The translations under genes and the position numbers were made by a program. The notes below the pieces were generated by a model, which saw only the letters and a program-made list of their open reading frames with translations, was not told where the DNA came from and did not search any database. From assembly GCA_035564115.1 (NCBI GenBank), contig DATMTN010000011.1, positions 1-58,212 on the forward strand: a stretch of 58,212 nucleotides of DNA, read 5' to 3'. This document shows positions 6,881 through 15,499 of this stretch, piece by piece (within the stretch, counting starts at the first letter, position 1; the number at the start of each line of letters is the position of its first letter). The DNA comes from JACMPA01 sp035564115 (GTDB taxonomy: Bacteria > Patescibacteriota > Saccharimonadia > Saccharimonadales > UBA4665).

Positions 6881-7883
6881 CCCTTTGCTCGCGTCGTGCG
6901 TCTAAGTGGCTCCTGAGATCCGTCAGCAGCTCTACTCGATGTTCGATAGCGCCAAGCTTATTCTTAATAAGTGTGGCCGGGCTCGGCGGCATCTGCAAGT
7001 GAAGCTGTCCGGCTCGGCGGCACTCGGTGTACACTTCCTCCAATGGGCGTCCTTGCACAGTGGCCGTCTTCGCGGCCAGAACAGCACCGATGCCCAGGAT
7101 AGCCAGACCTTTAGCCACACTATCCTTCTCGACGAAACCACGCATTACCCTCGGCTTCACTTCTTCAAAATCCTGTTCAAAGATTTGTTCAACCATGAAC
7201 TTTTTCATGGGGTCAAAACCATATATAAGATTCTTGTAGCTCATGTCAGCCTGCTTCTTGCGGCTGGCAATCATTTCCTGCTTGGCTTCTCGGAGTGATA
7301 GCTCTGGGTATCGCCGATCACGAAATTTCTTCACCTGCAGCGGCAAGGGTTCAACATACGAGCTTGGACGCTGCAGTCTCGCCCGTTCCCAGGGCTGCAT
7401 GGTTCGTATGAGTGGCTCACCGCCACTTGTATCGACGACACTATTCGGCAGATAGCCTGCGCAAGCCAATACACATAGTCCAAGTTGTTCATTGGGGTCG
7501 GTCGGGATGTCTGGTCCTTCTGAAAAGAAGCCGTGGAACTGCAGCGCACCGTAGTTATGCTGGAAAATGCTGACCCGCTGGATGCGTGAAACCCGCAGCG
7601 CATGGCCACCAAGTGTATTTCGAAGTACGGGACTCAGGCGTGGGAAAAAATGATGGTGTTCATTGACCAGCTCTGGAGGTAAGGCATCGACATCTACGAC
7701 TGGAGCTATCGGTAATGGCAGGCCCGTATATTCATCGGTCGGGCACTTCCCGGAAGTATCCAAAAAACCCCTGCGAGTGGCAGGGGCTTGGAGTGTGTCG
7801 ATGGTCGCGAGCTGAAAAGTTGGGGGCGTGCAGCAGTGATCTTGGACGTTTAGTCGTTCGAATCTTTCGATTCCCACTGCCAT
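6873..7883 (-). CDS. Hypothetical protein of 336 residues with one hydrophobic segment
   Basis: The start at 7883 (MAVGIERFERL) is preceded by GGAGG at good spacing; frames from 7898 or further up overlap the neighbouring gene and lack a site. Residues 1-200 are mixed and contain a His cluster (NEHHHFFPRLSP) and CCTPP. Residues 210-270 are basic and helical. A short hydrophobic segment (AKGLAILGIGAVLAAKTATV) is near residue 280, followed by a helical end. No family is recognised. It follows the YTWG-repeat gene by 71 bases and may share its transcript. Confidence 0.6.
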   Translation of the reverse strand: MAVGIERFERLNVQDHCCTPPTFQLATIDTLQAPATRRGFLDTSGKCPTDEYTGLPLPIAPVVDVDALPPELVNEHHHFFPRLSPVLRNTLGGHALRVSRIQRVSIFQHNYGALQFHGFFSEGPDIPTDPNEQLGLCVLACAGYLPNSVVDTSGGEPLIRTMQPWERARLQRPSSYVEPLPLQVKKFRDRRYPELSLREAKQEMIASRKKQADMSYKNLIYGFDPMKKFMVEQIFEQDFEEVKPRVMRGFVEKDSVAKGLAILGIGAVLAAKTATVQGRPLEEVYTECRRAGQLHLQMPPSPATLIKNKLGAIEHRVELLTDLRSHLDARREQRVA

Positions 7884-7954
7884 CACGCACCCCTCCATTT
7901 GCAGTTTTGGTGTTACTTCTATGGTAAGAAATCCCACACCAAAGCGCAAGTGCT

Positions 7955-8620
7955 TTACCAATCGGATGGATTCACATTGAAGGTCGGTGCCTGTGCTACC
8001 GCTGGTGGCATCTGAGCCGCAGTGGTCTGCTGAATCGGTGCGCCCCATTCAGCACTTTGTGATGTTGCCCACGTACTGGCAGGCTCATTCCAACTACTTG
8101 CTAGCTCCTGGGCTTGAGCCGGTGTTGGCTCGCCCCAAGTATAGGTATTGGCCGAGGGTGCCTGAGGCATTGCACCCCAAGACTCAGCCGCCGGAGCCGT
8201 TGTGCCCCAGTTTTCAGCTGGCGCTTCAGGTGCAGGTAATTGGTTAAAGGCGTTCCCGGCCATATTTGTGACCTGCTCTTGAGCCAATGCTCGAGCCTGC
8301 CCCTTAGCCTCTCCCACACCGGCACGGATACCGCCCCGAGCAGCCCTGCGCAGGGCCCCTGTCGGATTCAGGATAGTCTTGGCAATTCCTAACTTACTAG
8401 CACGCAAATCACCATCGTGCCCCTCTTTAACTAAGCCTGAGCCAAGTGCCGCCTCACGGCCTATAGTCGTGGCAACTTGGACGGCGCGTTCCTTGACCGC
8501 GGGATCGACATTCGCAAAGGCTTCCCGCAAGCGGCCGCCAGCTGTCTGCTGTGGTTGTAACTGTTCCTGTGGTGCACCCCAAGTGTAGGAGTTAGCACTG
8601 GTATTCATATCTTGGTTCAT
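7955..8620 (-). CDS. Low-complexity protein with repeated YTWG/WG motifs
   Basis: 221 residues. SANSYTWGAP near the N-terminus recurs as SANTYTWGEP in the second half, with further WGTTAP, WGAMPQ, WNEPAST and WGAPIQQ units. Between them is a helical Ala/Arg-rich core (residues 30-115). No signal peptide or clear membrane segment. There is no Shine-Dalgarno site; the leader is A-rich. Its promoter is almost identical to that of the gene at 43323-43916. Function unknown; the repeats look like short linear binding motifs. Confidence 0.6.
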   Translation of the reverse strand: MNQDMNTSANSYTWGAPQEQLQPQQTAGGRLREAFANVDPAVKERAVQVATTIGREAALGSGLVKEGHDGDLRASKLGIAKTILNPTGALRRAARGGIRAGVGEAKGQARALAQEQVTNMAGNAFNQLPAPEAPAENWGTTAPAAESWGAMPQAPSANTYTWGEPTPAQAQELASSWNEPASTWATSQSAEWGAPIQQTTAAQMPPAVAQAPTFNVNPSDW

Positions 8621-8658
8621 AGATGATTTTCTTTTTGTTTTTAGCGTAACCTATAAAC

Positions 8659-8687
8659 ATAGTATCACAGTTATGCTTATAAGTCAA
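8659..8687 (-). promoter_or_regulatory. Promoter shared in sequence with the one at 43949-43977
   Basis: TTGACT (8682-8687), 17-base spacer containing TATAAGCATAA, and TACTAT (8659-8664). Most positions from the T-run before the -35 to the -10 match the promoter of the gene at 43323-43916. Confidence 0.65.
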
Positions 8688-8752
8688 TAATCTGCCCCGG
8701 TTAGTGTTTGGGAAGACAGACCTGTCTACGCTGCGTACACAGGGATGCGGTT

Positions 8753-10954
8753 TTAGGCTTCTTCGGGGAAGTTCTCGTCCAGAGCTGCGTCGGCTTCACC
8801 ACCGCCGCCAAAGACTTGATCGAGCGAGCTTACCAGTACTTCGCGGGGACGCGAGCCATCGGCCTGACCAATAATGCCCTGCTCTTCCATCTCCTCGATA
8901 AGACGTGCTGCACGGCCATAACCGATGCGGAGCTTGCGCTGAAGCAGAGAGGTACTTGCCTTGCGGCTCTCAATCACCACACGCACAGCGTCACGGAACA
9001 TATCATCATCACCCTTACCGCCGTCGCCCATGTCTGCGACCACGCCACCCTTACCGTTCAACTGTACCGGTTGACTGACCACTTCGTCATCGTAGGCCGG
9101 TGGACGCTGCATGCGGATAAAGTCGTTCACTTTCACGGCTTCATCATCACCGATGAAGGCGCCCTGGACACGCTTTGGCTTGGGCATATCAGAGGTCAGT
9201 AACAGCATGTCACCCATGCCTAGCAGCTTCTCGGCACCAATCTGGTCAATAATGGTCCGTGAGTCAACCTGGCTGGCTACTGTAAAGGCAATACGAGCCG
9301 GCACATTCGCCTTAATCAGACCAGTAATGACATCCACTGACGGACGCTGCGTCGCCAGCACCAGGTGGATACCAACAGCGCGAGCCTTCTGAGCGATACG
9401 GACAATCAGCGCCTCGACATCCCGGGCTGCCATCATCATCAGATCGGCGAGCTCATCGATAACAATCACGATGTAGGGCATGCCCTCTTCGCGCTTTAGG
9501 TTGTTGTACTCCACGATGTTGCGCTTGCTAACCTCAGCCAGTGCGGTGTAACGGCGCTCCATTTCGGCTACCGCCCACTTAAGAGCCGAGATACACTTCT
9601 CTGGTTCAGTAATAACTGGGGTCAAAAGGTGTGGAATGTCATCATAGGGCTTCAATTCCACCTGCTTCGGGTCAACCAGGATAAGCTTCAGATCCGACGG
9701 ACTGTTCTTGTACAGTAGGCTCGTGAGGATAGTGTTGATAGCTACCGACTTACCCGAACCGGTCTGTCCGGCTACGAGCAAGTGTGGCATCTTAGCCAAG
9801 TCAGCTACGACTGGCGCACCGGAGATATCACGACCGATTGCAAAGCCTAACTGACCGCCGACGTTCTTCCACTCACTCGACTGCAGAATCGAGCTTAGGC
9901 GGACGGTTGCTGATTTCACGTTTGGTACCTCAATACCCACGGCACGCTTGCCAGGGATTGGTGCTTCCATACGAATGCTGTGGGCTGCGAGGTCAAGCGC
10001 CAAGTTATTCTCGAGTGCTGTAATCTTCGTCAGTTTAACCCCCGTTGGCGGCTTCATGGTGTACTGCGTCACACGTGGTCCAATATTAGCCCCTTCCATC
10101 TCGACATCGATATTGAAGTTGGCGTACGTGTCGTGGATAATCTGCGCATTTGTGTTCACATCACCAGCGTCAGCCTTGTCCTGTTTCTGATTGAGTAAAT
10201 CAACACCTGGGAACTTCCAGTCGGGATCACTGGCAGTCGTCAAAGCCTCATGACTCTCAGTGGTCGACAGCTTTTGAGCAGTGTTCTTGAGCGAGCTTAA
10301 ACGTGACGAATCTTTTTGTTCATCAACGCCATGGTGAACCGTTGGCACGCCCTCATTCAGTTTGAAGCCGTTGGCCGCCTTGGCCTTCAGCGCTACCAAA
10401 TCAGTATCCGGTTCACGCTCCGACTGCTTGAAGAGTGAAAATACCTTCAGGAGCACCTTTGGCGAGATACCAAACGCGAAGAATACCGACAGCAAGCTCA
10501 ATACGAAAAACAGTATGCCAGCCGGGAACGAGTCCAGCGCACCTAACACTGCCCCACCGACCCAGCTACCGGCGTTACCACCATGGCCGCCGGACAGAGT
10601 AGCCGTCGAGTTCTTGCTGGCAAACATGACATGGAACAAGCTGGAGATCGAGACAAGCACGGCAATCATGCTAGCGATCTTACTAAACGGAATGCGTCGC
10701 TCTTCGTCCATAAACTTGATAACACCCCAGTACACCAGCGCAACAGGTGTCAAATAGCTCGCCCAGCCGAACAACCAGTAAGCACCGTGGAACATGCCGA
10801 TCGGCAATGCCCCACCAGTGCCGAAGCCGCCAATCAGCAGAAACAGCCCGAAAACAATTAATATAATGGCTCCGCTCAACGCCCAGAACGGTGAACGTTC
10901 ACTGGCTTCTACCGGTGCTGCTTTCTTCTTTGTGGTTTTTTTCTTTTTTGCCAT
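8753..10954 (-). CDS. ftsK: DNA translocase FtsK
   Basis: 733 residues. The N-terminal 190 residues contain a Lys-rich start and four likely membrane segments. A linker of about 80 residues leads to the alpha/beta motor: IGPRVTQYTM, Walker A GQTGSGKS, Walker B VIVIDELADLMM, and ATQRPSVDVITG. The C-terminal gamma winged helix (RKASTSLLQRKLRIGYGRAARLIEEME) would read polar KOPS sequences. FtsK anchors at the septum and pumps chromosome ends so that dimers are resolved. It has a TATACT box 13 bases upstream of the ATG and no Shine-Dalgarno site. Confidence 0.96.
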   Translation of the reverse strand: MAKKKKTTKKKAAPVEASERSPFWALSGAIILIVFGLFLLIGGFGTGGALPIGMFHGAYWLFGWASYLTPVALVYWGVIKFMDEERRIPFSKIASMIAVLVSISSLFHVMFASKNSTATLSGGHGGNAGSWVGGAVLGALDSFPAGILFFVLSLLSVFFAFGISPKVLLKVFSLFKQSEREPDTDLVALKAKAANGFKLNEGVPTVHHGVDEQKDSSRLSSLKNTAQKLSTTESHEALTTASDPDWKFPGVDLLNQKQDKADAGDVNTNAQIIHDTYANFNIDVEMEGANIGPRVTQYTMKPPTGVKLTKITALENNLALDLAAHSIRMEAPIPGKRAVGIEVPNVKSATVRLSSILQSSEWKNVGGQLGFAIGRDISGAPVVADLAKMPHLLVAGQTGSGKSVAINTILTSLLYKNSPSDLKLILVDPKQVELKPYDDIPHLLTPVITEPEKCISALKWAVAEMERRYTALAEVSKRNIVEYNNLKREEGMPYIVIVIDELADLMMMAARDVEALIVRIAQKARAVGIHLVLATQRPSVDVITGLIKANVPARIAFTVASQVDSRTIIDQIGAEKLLGMGDMLLLTSDMPKPKRVQGAFIGDDEAVKVNDFIRMQRPPAYDDEVVSQPVQLNGKGGVVADMGDGGKGDDDMFRDAVRVVIESRKASTSLLQRKLRIGYGRAARLIEEMEEQGIIGQADGSRPREVLVSSLDQVFGGGGEADAALDENFPEEA

Positions 10955-10993
10955 ATTTCTAGTGTTTAGTATACCGTTGTACGGAGCTACCGT

Positions 10994-11419
10994 CTAGGGT
11001 TGTTCTGGTGGTTCGATGCCTGCACTCCGCAGTATTTCATCAATTGCTGCACGATATTCAGCCGCACCCTCCTCCAGCGCCGAAGCAAATGAAGCATCTG
11101 GCTGAGGCTCAGCAGCATCAGCGCGCAGCTGCTGTCGCTTAGCCATAAAGTCTATAAGATCGGCTTTTGCAGATGCTATCACCGCAGGATCATAGTCCTC
11201 ACCCGCCTGGGCCTTTTCGATCTCTTCGCTTAGTATGGCTTGCGTATGAGCTACCTGCAGATCGGCCGCGTTCTGATCCTTAGAAGTATCAGCCGCAGTT
11301 GGCGCACTGAAGCCTTCACGACCAGCACGAAATAATAGCCCGACTACTTCGCTTATCGTAACAGGGTCTCGAGAGTTTTCGGGCTTTTTACCTGGTGTGT
11401 TGGGCGTATCTTTAACCAT
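10994..11419 (-). CDS. Hypothetical acidic helical protein
   Basis: 141 residues, soluble, acidic and Ala-rich, predicted mostly helical from residue 20 on (VGLLFRAGREGF, AILSEEIEKAQAG, IDFMAKRQQLRADAA). Family not recognised. It has a perfect consensus promoter (11426-11454) only 6 bases before the ATG, so a leaderless mRNA is predicted. Its 3' end carries a likely -35 for ftsK. No cysteine and no membrane segment. Confidence 0.6.
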   Translation of the reverse strand: MVKDTPNTPGKKPENSRDPVTISEVVGLLFRAGREGFSAPTAADTSKDQNAADLQVAHTQAILSEEIEKAQAGEDYDPAVIASAKADLIDFMAKRQQLRADAAEPQPDASFASALEEGAAEYRAAIDEILRSAGIEPPEQP

Positions 11420-11425
11420 GTAGGT

Positions 11426-11454
11426 ATTATAGCAAAAAATACATCATTTGTCAA
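11426..11454 (-). promoter_or_regulatory. Perfect consensus sigma-70 promoter
   Basis: Minus strand TTGACA (11449-11454), 17-base spacer, TATAAT (11426-11431), then 6 bases to the ATG at 11419. One of the clearest promoters in the window. Confidence 0.8.
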
Positions 11455-11502
11455 TATGCGGCGACTGCTCAAGTCCCTGGCCTTCCGTTTTGGTACAAAG
11501 TA

Positions 11503-11530
11503 TTGCATTGCTGCAGCAGAGGCGTACAAT
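11503..11530 (+). promoter_or_regulatory. Promoter of the 85-residue plus-strand gene
   Basis: TTGCAT (11503-11508), 16-base spacer, TACAAT (11525-11530). The ATG at 11540 is 9 bases downstream. Confidence 0.55.
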
Positions 11531-11539
11531 TTGCTCATT

Positions 11540-11797
11540 ATGAGTCACCGCAGCCGCAAATTTCGCTACGATATCATGCCCCACCACGATACCGAAGGTC
11601 ATCGTGGCGTGCGAATCGTTAACTTTGGCATGCAGGATCCTCGCATCGTCCGCGGTACTCCAGTGCTGGTGGAAGATATCATCCACACTTCGGAGCCAGA
11701 ACAAGCTGAGCTGCCAGTGCTGGGTCTAGAAAGGCTCGATCCTGTCCGCGCCATACACTTGGTCGCGCAGACTCTGCGCCCAAACTTAGCGCAATAG
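11540..11797 (+). CDS. Small hypothetical protein
   Basis: 85 residues from the ATG at 11540 (MSHRSRKFRYDIM). A longer frame from 11456 would cross the promoter region, so it is rejected. Basic N-terminus, then a segment that alternates charged and hydrophobic residues (GVRIVNFGMQDPRIVRG, LVEDIIHT). Soluble, no cysteine. Family not recognised. It converges on the RNase J gene, and their 3' ends share a hairpin. Confidence 0.5.
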   Translation: MSHRSRKFRYDIMPHHDTEGHRGVRIVNFGMQDPRIVRGTPVLVEDIIHTSEPEQAELPVLGLERLDPVRAIHLVAQTLRPNLAQ

Positions 11798-11804
11798 AAC
11801 TCAG

Positions 11805-11830
11805 AAGACCAGCCTAATCAGGCTGGTCTT
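11805..11830. terminator. Hairpin between convergent genes, overlapping the RNase J stop
   Basis: Perfect 11-base arms AAGACCAGCCT (11805-11815) and AGGCTGGTCTT (11820-11830) around a 4-base loop. No strong T-run follows on either strand, so termination may be inefficient. The hairpin includes the last codons and stop of the RNase J gene. Confidence 0.55.
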
Positions 11831-13982
11831 GGCTTAGCAAACGAGCACGCATTTCCTGGAAGCGCTTTTGTTGCTCGGCAGCCATGTCCTCGGCACTCTT
11901 GGTCTTACTCTGATGGACAGTCTTGGCCTCCACCTTGCCACCAATAACATTGACTACTGGGATGACGATCGGTGACTTCTTGGTCTGCTCAAACAGATAG
12001 TGGGTCACATGATCCTTTAGTTCAGCCTTGAAGCGGTCCAGGTCAACACGTTTGAAACGCTGCTGCACTGCCCGACGGATCTCAGCGCGCAGACCGTTCA
12101 TCATCTCTTCTTGCTCACGCATGTAGATGAAGCCACGGCTAATGATGTCTGGACTCGTTAACAGTGCCCCAGTCTTCTTGTCGACGGTTAGAACAATTGC
12201 TACTAAGCCTTCTTCGCTCAAGAGCACGCGGTCCTTCACGACGACGTTACTCACAACGGCGCCGGTCTGGTCGACCAGCAAACTGCCGTGTGGCACATCG
12301 CCCACATATTGCCAGCTGTCGGCCGTAAAGGCAAACTGGTCACCGTTGTTGGCGCGGATAACATTCTTGCGCTGCCAACCTTCTTCGACGGCGAGCTCTT
12401 CGTAGCGGCGACGGTTGAGGGTACCAGCGTAGATTGGGATGAAAAACTTCGGCCGGGTCAGGTGGAGCATCTCGCGGTACTCATCACGACGAGCGTGACC
12501 AGATACGTGCAGTGGCCCCACTCCATCGATTTCATGCGTTGGGTGGCGGAACAGGTGCACGCCACGAGCCACCAGGTCGTTACCCAGCACTTCGTAGCGA
12601 ACTTCGTTACCTGGAATCGGCGTGGAGCTGACCACGACGGTATCGCCCTCGTGGAGCTTCACGTGCTTGTGGTTGCCTTCGGCCATACGCTGCAGGGCAG
12701 CGCCGGGTTCACCCTGCCCACCGGTACAGACGACCAATACCTGGTTGTCTGGGAGGGCTGGAATCGACTGCATTGGTACAATGGTCCCCTTCGGCACCTT
12801 CAGAAGCCCCTGCCGGACAGCAATTTCGGCGTAGCTCATCATACTGCGGCCATCTAGCGCGATCTTGCGACCAGCTTCAGCAGCCGCGTTGATGATCATC
12901 TGGACGCGGTTCATGTTACTCGAGAAGATTGCGACAAAGACACGACCTTCGGCGTTACCGATAACATCGTGGAAGCTCTGTTGCAACGTATGCTCAGTCG
13001 GTGTGCGACCAGGTAGCTGCGTGTTACAGCTGTCGCTCATTAACACCAGTACACCCTTGTCGCCAAGCTGCTTCAGGCGTTCGATGTCACTCGGCTTGTC
13101 GTCGAGTGGTTCTGGGTCGAGGCGCCAGTCACCAGTGTTAATAATGGCACCAAGTGGTGTGTCCACAACGATACAGCTCGACTCTGGTACTGAGTGAGTA
13201 ATGCGCACGAGTTCCAAGTAGAACTCGCCAAGTTTGATACGCTCGTGGGTGTCCATATTCATGATATTCAGGGTCGGCTTAAACTCGACACCAGTCTCGG
13301 CGTAGAGATCATCGAAGCTCTTCTCGACCACACCCAGGGTGAAGCGAGAGCCATAAATTGGTGCTGGGTAGGTTGGCACGATGTGCTTCAGGCCGCCCAA
13401 GTGGTCAAGGTGTCCGTGGCTAATCACATAGCCGCGAATCTTGTGCTTAATAGTTTCTAGGTAACTGGGGTCAGCAACCATGTAGTTTACGCCTGGCAGG
13501 TCTACACCCAGGTGATTACCGCAGTCTAAAATGAGGGCATCATTCTGCCACTCGACAACCTGCATGTTCTTTTCACCAATGGCCTCCTGGCCGCCCAGGA
13601 AAGTAATCTTGAGCTTGTCGAAGTCATCAGCCAGCTTATTAGCGCGACGTGGTGCGCCCTCTTCGTTCCGCATGGCGGCTGAGGCGTACTGGTTCACGAG
13701 CTTCTGGGCATCCATCTGCAGACGCTTCTGGGCGCGAACGGCCTGGCCGCGTGAGCTGCGTGAAACGCTGCTACCGGTGATGCCGTCCTGCTTCTTCTGG
13801 CCATTCTGACCAGTCTGGCCACGACCACCACCGTTGCCACCACGGCGCTGACCGCCGTTTTGGGCTGGCTTCTGTGCGCCTTGGTTAGAGTTACGCCGAC
13901 CACTGTTTTGTCTTGGTGGGCGACCTTGGTTGTTATTTTGTGGCTGGCTCTCGCCCTGGCCACTATTGTTTTCTGGTTCCAT
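11814..13982 (-). CDS. rnj: Ribonuclease J with a disordered R/G/Q/N-rich N-terminal extension
   Basis: 722 residues against about 555 in typical RNase J. Residues 1-85 are low complexity, rich in Q, N, G and R, resembling RNA-binding or condensate-forming tails. The metallo-beta-lactamase core starts near residue 122 with the zinc motif HGHLDHLGG, then beta-CASP and the RNase J C-terminal domain. The enzyme degrades and processes mRNA and rRNA by 5'-exonuclease and endonuclease action. It is the last gene of the unit that also holds pnp. AAAGGA precedes the ATG. Confidence 0.92.
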   Translation of the reverse strand: MEPENNSGQGESQPQNNNQGRPPRQNSGRRNSNQGAQKPAQNGGQRRGGNGGGRGQTGQNGQKKQDGITGSSVSRSSRGQAVRAQKRLQMDAQKLVNQYASAAMRNEEGAPRRANKLADDFDKLKITFLGGQEAIGEKNMQVVEWQNDALILDCGNHLGVDLPGVNYMVADPSYLETIKHKIRGYVISHGHLDHLGGLKHIVPTYPAPIYGSRFTLGVVEKSFDDLYAETGVEFKPTLNIMNMDTHERIKLGEFYLELVRITHSVPESSCIVVDTPLGAIINTGDWRLDPEPLDDKPSDIERLKQLGDKGVLVLMSDSCNTQLPGRTPTEHTLQQSFHDVIGNAEGRVFVAIFSSNMNRVQMIINAAAEAGRKIALDGRSMMSYAEIAVRQGLLKVPKGTIVPMQSIPALPDNQVLVVCTGGQGEPGAALQRMAEGNHKHVKLHEGDTVVVSSTPIPGNEVRYEVLGNDLVARGVHLFRHPTHEIDGVGPLHVSGHARRDEYREMLHLTRPKFFIPIYAGTLNRRRYEELAVEEGWQRKNVIRANNGDQFAFTADSWQYVGDVPHGSLLVDQTGAVVSNVVVKDRVLLSEEGLVAIVLTVDKKTGALLTSPDIISRGFIYMREQEEMMNGLRAEIRRAVQQRFKRVDLDRFKAELKDHVTHYLFEQTKKSPIVIPVVNVIGGKVEAKTVHQSKTKSAEDMAAEQQKRFQEMRARLLSQDQPD

Positions 13983-14009
13983 AGAGTTCCTTTCGTTATC
14001 TTTGGAGAT

Positions 14010-14576
14010 TTATTTGATTTGCTTAATTATTTCGGGGATCTGCGTAAAATCGTCAATCAGTGTCTGACGCAGGCTACCGTTATACAGGGCTGCAGCCGGG
14101 TGAAAGAGCGGCAAATAAACGTGCTCTCGAACTTTCATCGGCTTGCCATGTACTTGGCTGATTTTCAACCCGGGCAGCAGCACATCCATGCTGTGCCTGC
14201 CTAGGGTGACAATCACTTTTGGGTTAATAGTTTTAAGTTGCTCTACCAAGTATGGCAGGAATGCTGCCTTCTCGGCCGGAAGCGGGTCGCGATTATTCGG
14301 CGGACGATACTTCACAATGTTGGTGATGTAGATGTCTTTTCGTTCAAGCCCTATCATTTCTAGCATTTCATTCAGAAATTTGCCTGAAGCTCCCACGAAT
14401 GGTTTGCCCTGCAAGTCTTCGTTCTTCCCTGGCGCTTCGCCTATCAGTACAATCTCGGCATCAGCATTACCATCACCAAACACCAGCTGTGTCGCCTGGC
14501 CTGCCAGCTCTGGCGTCACCTTGGCGTCAATGATGCGTTGCTTAATCTCATCCAGCTGAGCTTGTTTATCGGCCAT
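14010..14576 (-). CDS. Uracil-DNA glycosylase, family 4-like, lacking the Fe-S cysteines
   Basis: 188 residues with the family signature GEAPGKNEDLQGKPFVGASG, the KYRPPNNRDP segment and the C-terminal PLFHPAAALYN motif. Family 4 enzymes remove uracil from DNA and normally hold a 4Fe-4S cluster through four cysteines. This sequence has no cysteine at all; the regions where they sit read KVTPELAGQ and AAFLPYLVEQ. It overlaps the preceding gene by 11 bases with AAGGAG as ribosome binding site. The fold should be kept; activity needs the conserved acidic and His residues, which are present. Confidence 0.85.
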   Translation of the reverse strand: MADKQAQLDEIKQRIIDAKVTPELAGQATQLVFGDGNADAEIVLIGEAPGKNEDLQGKPFVGASGKFLNEMLEMIGLERKDIYITNIVKYRPPNNRDPLPAEKAAFLPYLVEQLKTINPKVIVTLGRHSMDVLLPGLKISQVHGKPMKVREHVYLPLFHPAAALYNGSLRQTLIDDFTQIPEIIKQIK

Positions 14577-15048
14577 CGGTAGCTCCTTGTGCTTGCTTAG
14601 CCATGAATTGCTCCGCTGTCAGGCTAAACATCATGAAGACTCCGAGCTGCCGACCCGACTCCGCGCCGAGACTCCGGGCAACATTCATACTACGTTCGTT
14701 TGTAGCTGATATCAGAAACTTAGCAGCACCGAAATGTATGTCTTGCTCCAGGACCCGGCGCAGAACAGCTCGCATGCTATTTGATACGATGCTCTTGCCC
14801 TCCAGATCAGCGTTCAGGCCATAATAGGCTTCGTACTCACCGCCAACAAGCCCGGGGTGCAGCGAAGCATATCCCACTGCCCTATCAGTATATGCTCGAT
14901 TACGAACCGGCACATCGATAATATCGAGTGAATATCCGTCCTTCAGTGCTATCGTTTCGGTTGGCGGAGTCGAGTGACTAGCATGCATGAACAAGTCCAT
15001 ATCTATGCCTCCACCCGTCGAAGACACCAGGCCGATAATATGAGTCAT
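14566..15048 (-). CDS. GNAT-like hypothetical protein
   Basis: 160 residues from the ATG at 15048, which overlaps the previous stop as TAATG and has GAGGAGG upstream. The C-terminal part (FGAAKFLISATNERSMNVARSLGAE) resembles the last helix-strand of GNAT acetyltransferases, where an Asn/Arg-containing helix precedes LGF or LGA. The acetyl-CoA pyrophosphate loop is not obvious. Calling it GNAT-like is tentative; the substrate is unknown. It is coupled to UDG and RNase J. Confidence 0.45.
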   Translation of the reverse strand: MTHIIGLVSSTGGGIDMDLFMHASHSTPPTETIALKDGYSLDIIDVPVRNRAYTDRAVGYASLHPGLVGGEYEAYYGLNADLEGKSIVSNSMRAVLRRVLEQDIHFGAAKFLISATNERSMNVARSLGAESGRQLGVFMMFSLTAEQFMAKQAQGATDGR

Positions 15049-15266
15049 TACTGCCTCCTCTTCTTTGGACGAGCGAGTTGGACAGTTAGCTTCACAAAGT
15101 TCTGTAATGCTCCGGTGAGCAAAAGTATTGTTAAGGTCCACTCCCATAGGCTGCCGCTGTTCACCGCTAGGCTAAAGAATAGGTACGCGAGCCCCGCCTC
15201 GACAAGTCCGAATACGGTGTATCCGGCCGGAGTACGGTGAAACTTGTCGAGACGAGTCAGGTTCAT
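15048..15266 (-). CDS. Small two-helix membrane protein
   Basis: 72 residues with hydrophobic segments at about residues 15-35 and 42-62, and a basic end RPKKRRQ. Start codon two bases after the stop of the 76-residue gene. Family not recognised. It and its neighbour lie between pnp and the genes leading to RNase J. Confidence 0.6.
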   Translation of the reverse strand: MNLTRLDKFHRTPAGYTVFGLVEAGLAYLFFSLAVNSGSLWEWTLTILLLTGALQNFVKLTVQLARPKKRRQ

Positions 15267-15268
15267 TA

Positions 15269-15499
15269 TTACTTCTTCTTCGTGGTCTTCTGATTTGCAC
15301 CCATGCGAACAACGAGGTAGCGACCTATGATGAGGCCTGCAGCAAACATCAAAAACCCACCAGTTACGTTATAGCCATCGTCCTGCATCAAATGGCCTGG
15401 ACCGACCCCTATAGAGGTCCATTTCCAGCCCCACAGGAACAAGCCGATAGCGATGACAAGTGCAACTCTCTCGAGAATACCCTTGGTATAGCTATTCAC
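15269..15499 (-). CDS. Small two-helix membrane protein
   Basis: 76 residues with hydrophobic segments at about residues 10-28 and 46-66 and a Lys-rich end KTTKKK. The GTG start (15499) follows the pnp stop codon without a gap, so translation is coupled to pnp. Family not recognised. A role as a membrane anchor for RNA-decay enzymes is possible but only inferred from position. Confidence 0.6.
   Translation of the reverse strand: MNSYTKGILERVALVIAIGLFLWGWKWTSIGVGPGHLMQDDGYNVTGGFLMFAAGLIIGRYLVVRMGANQKTTKKK

Noticed and set aside
11444..11704. 86-codon minus-strand frame over the small gene at 11540-11797
   Set aside because: The plus-strand frame has a promoter at the right distance and better composition; this frame overlaps the promoter of the gene at 10994-11419.
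12288..12857. 189-codon frame opposite RNase J
   Set aside because: Antisense shadow of the RNase J coding region without promoter, ribosome binding site or motif.
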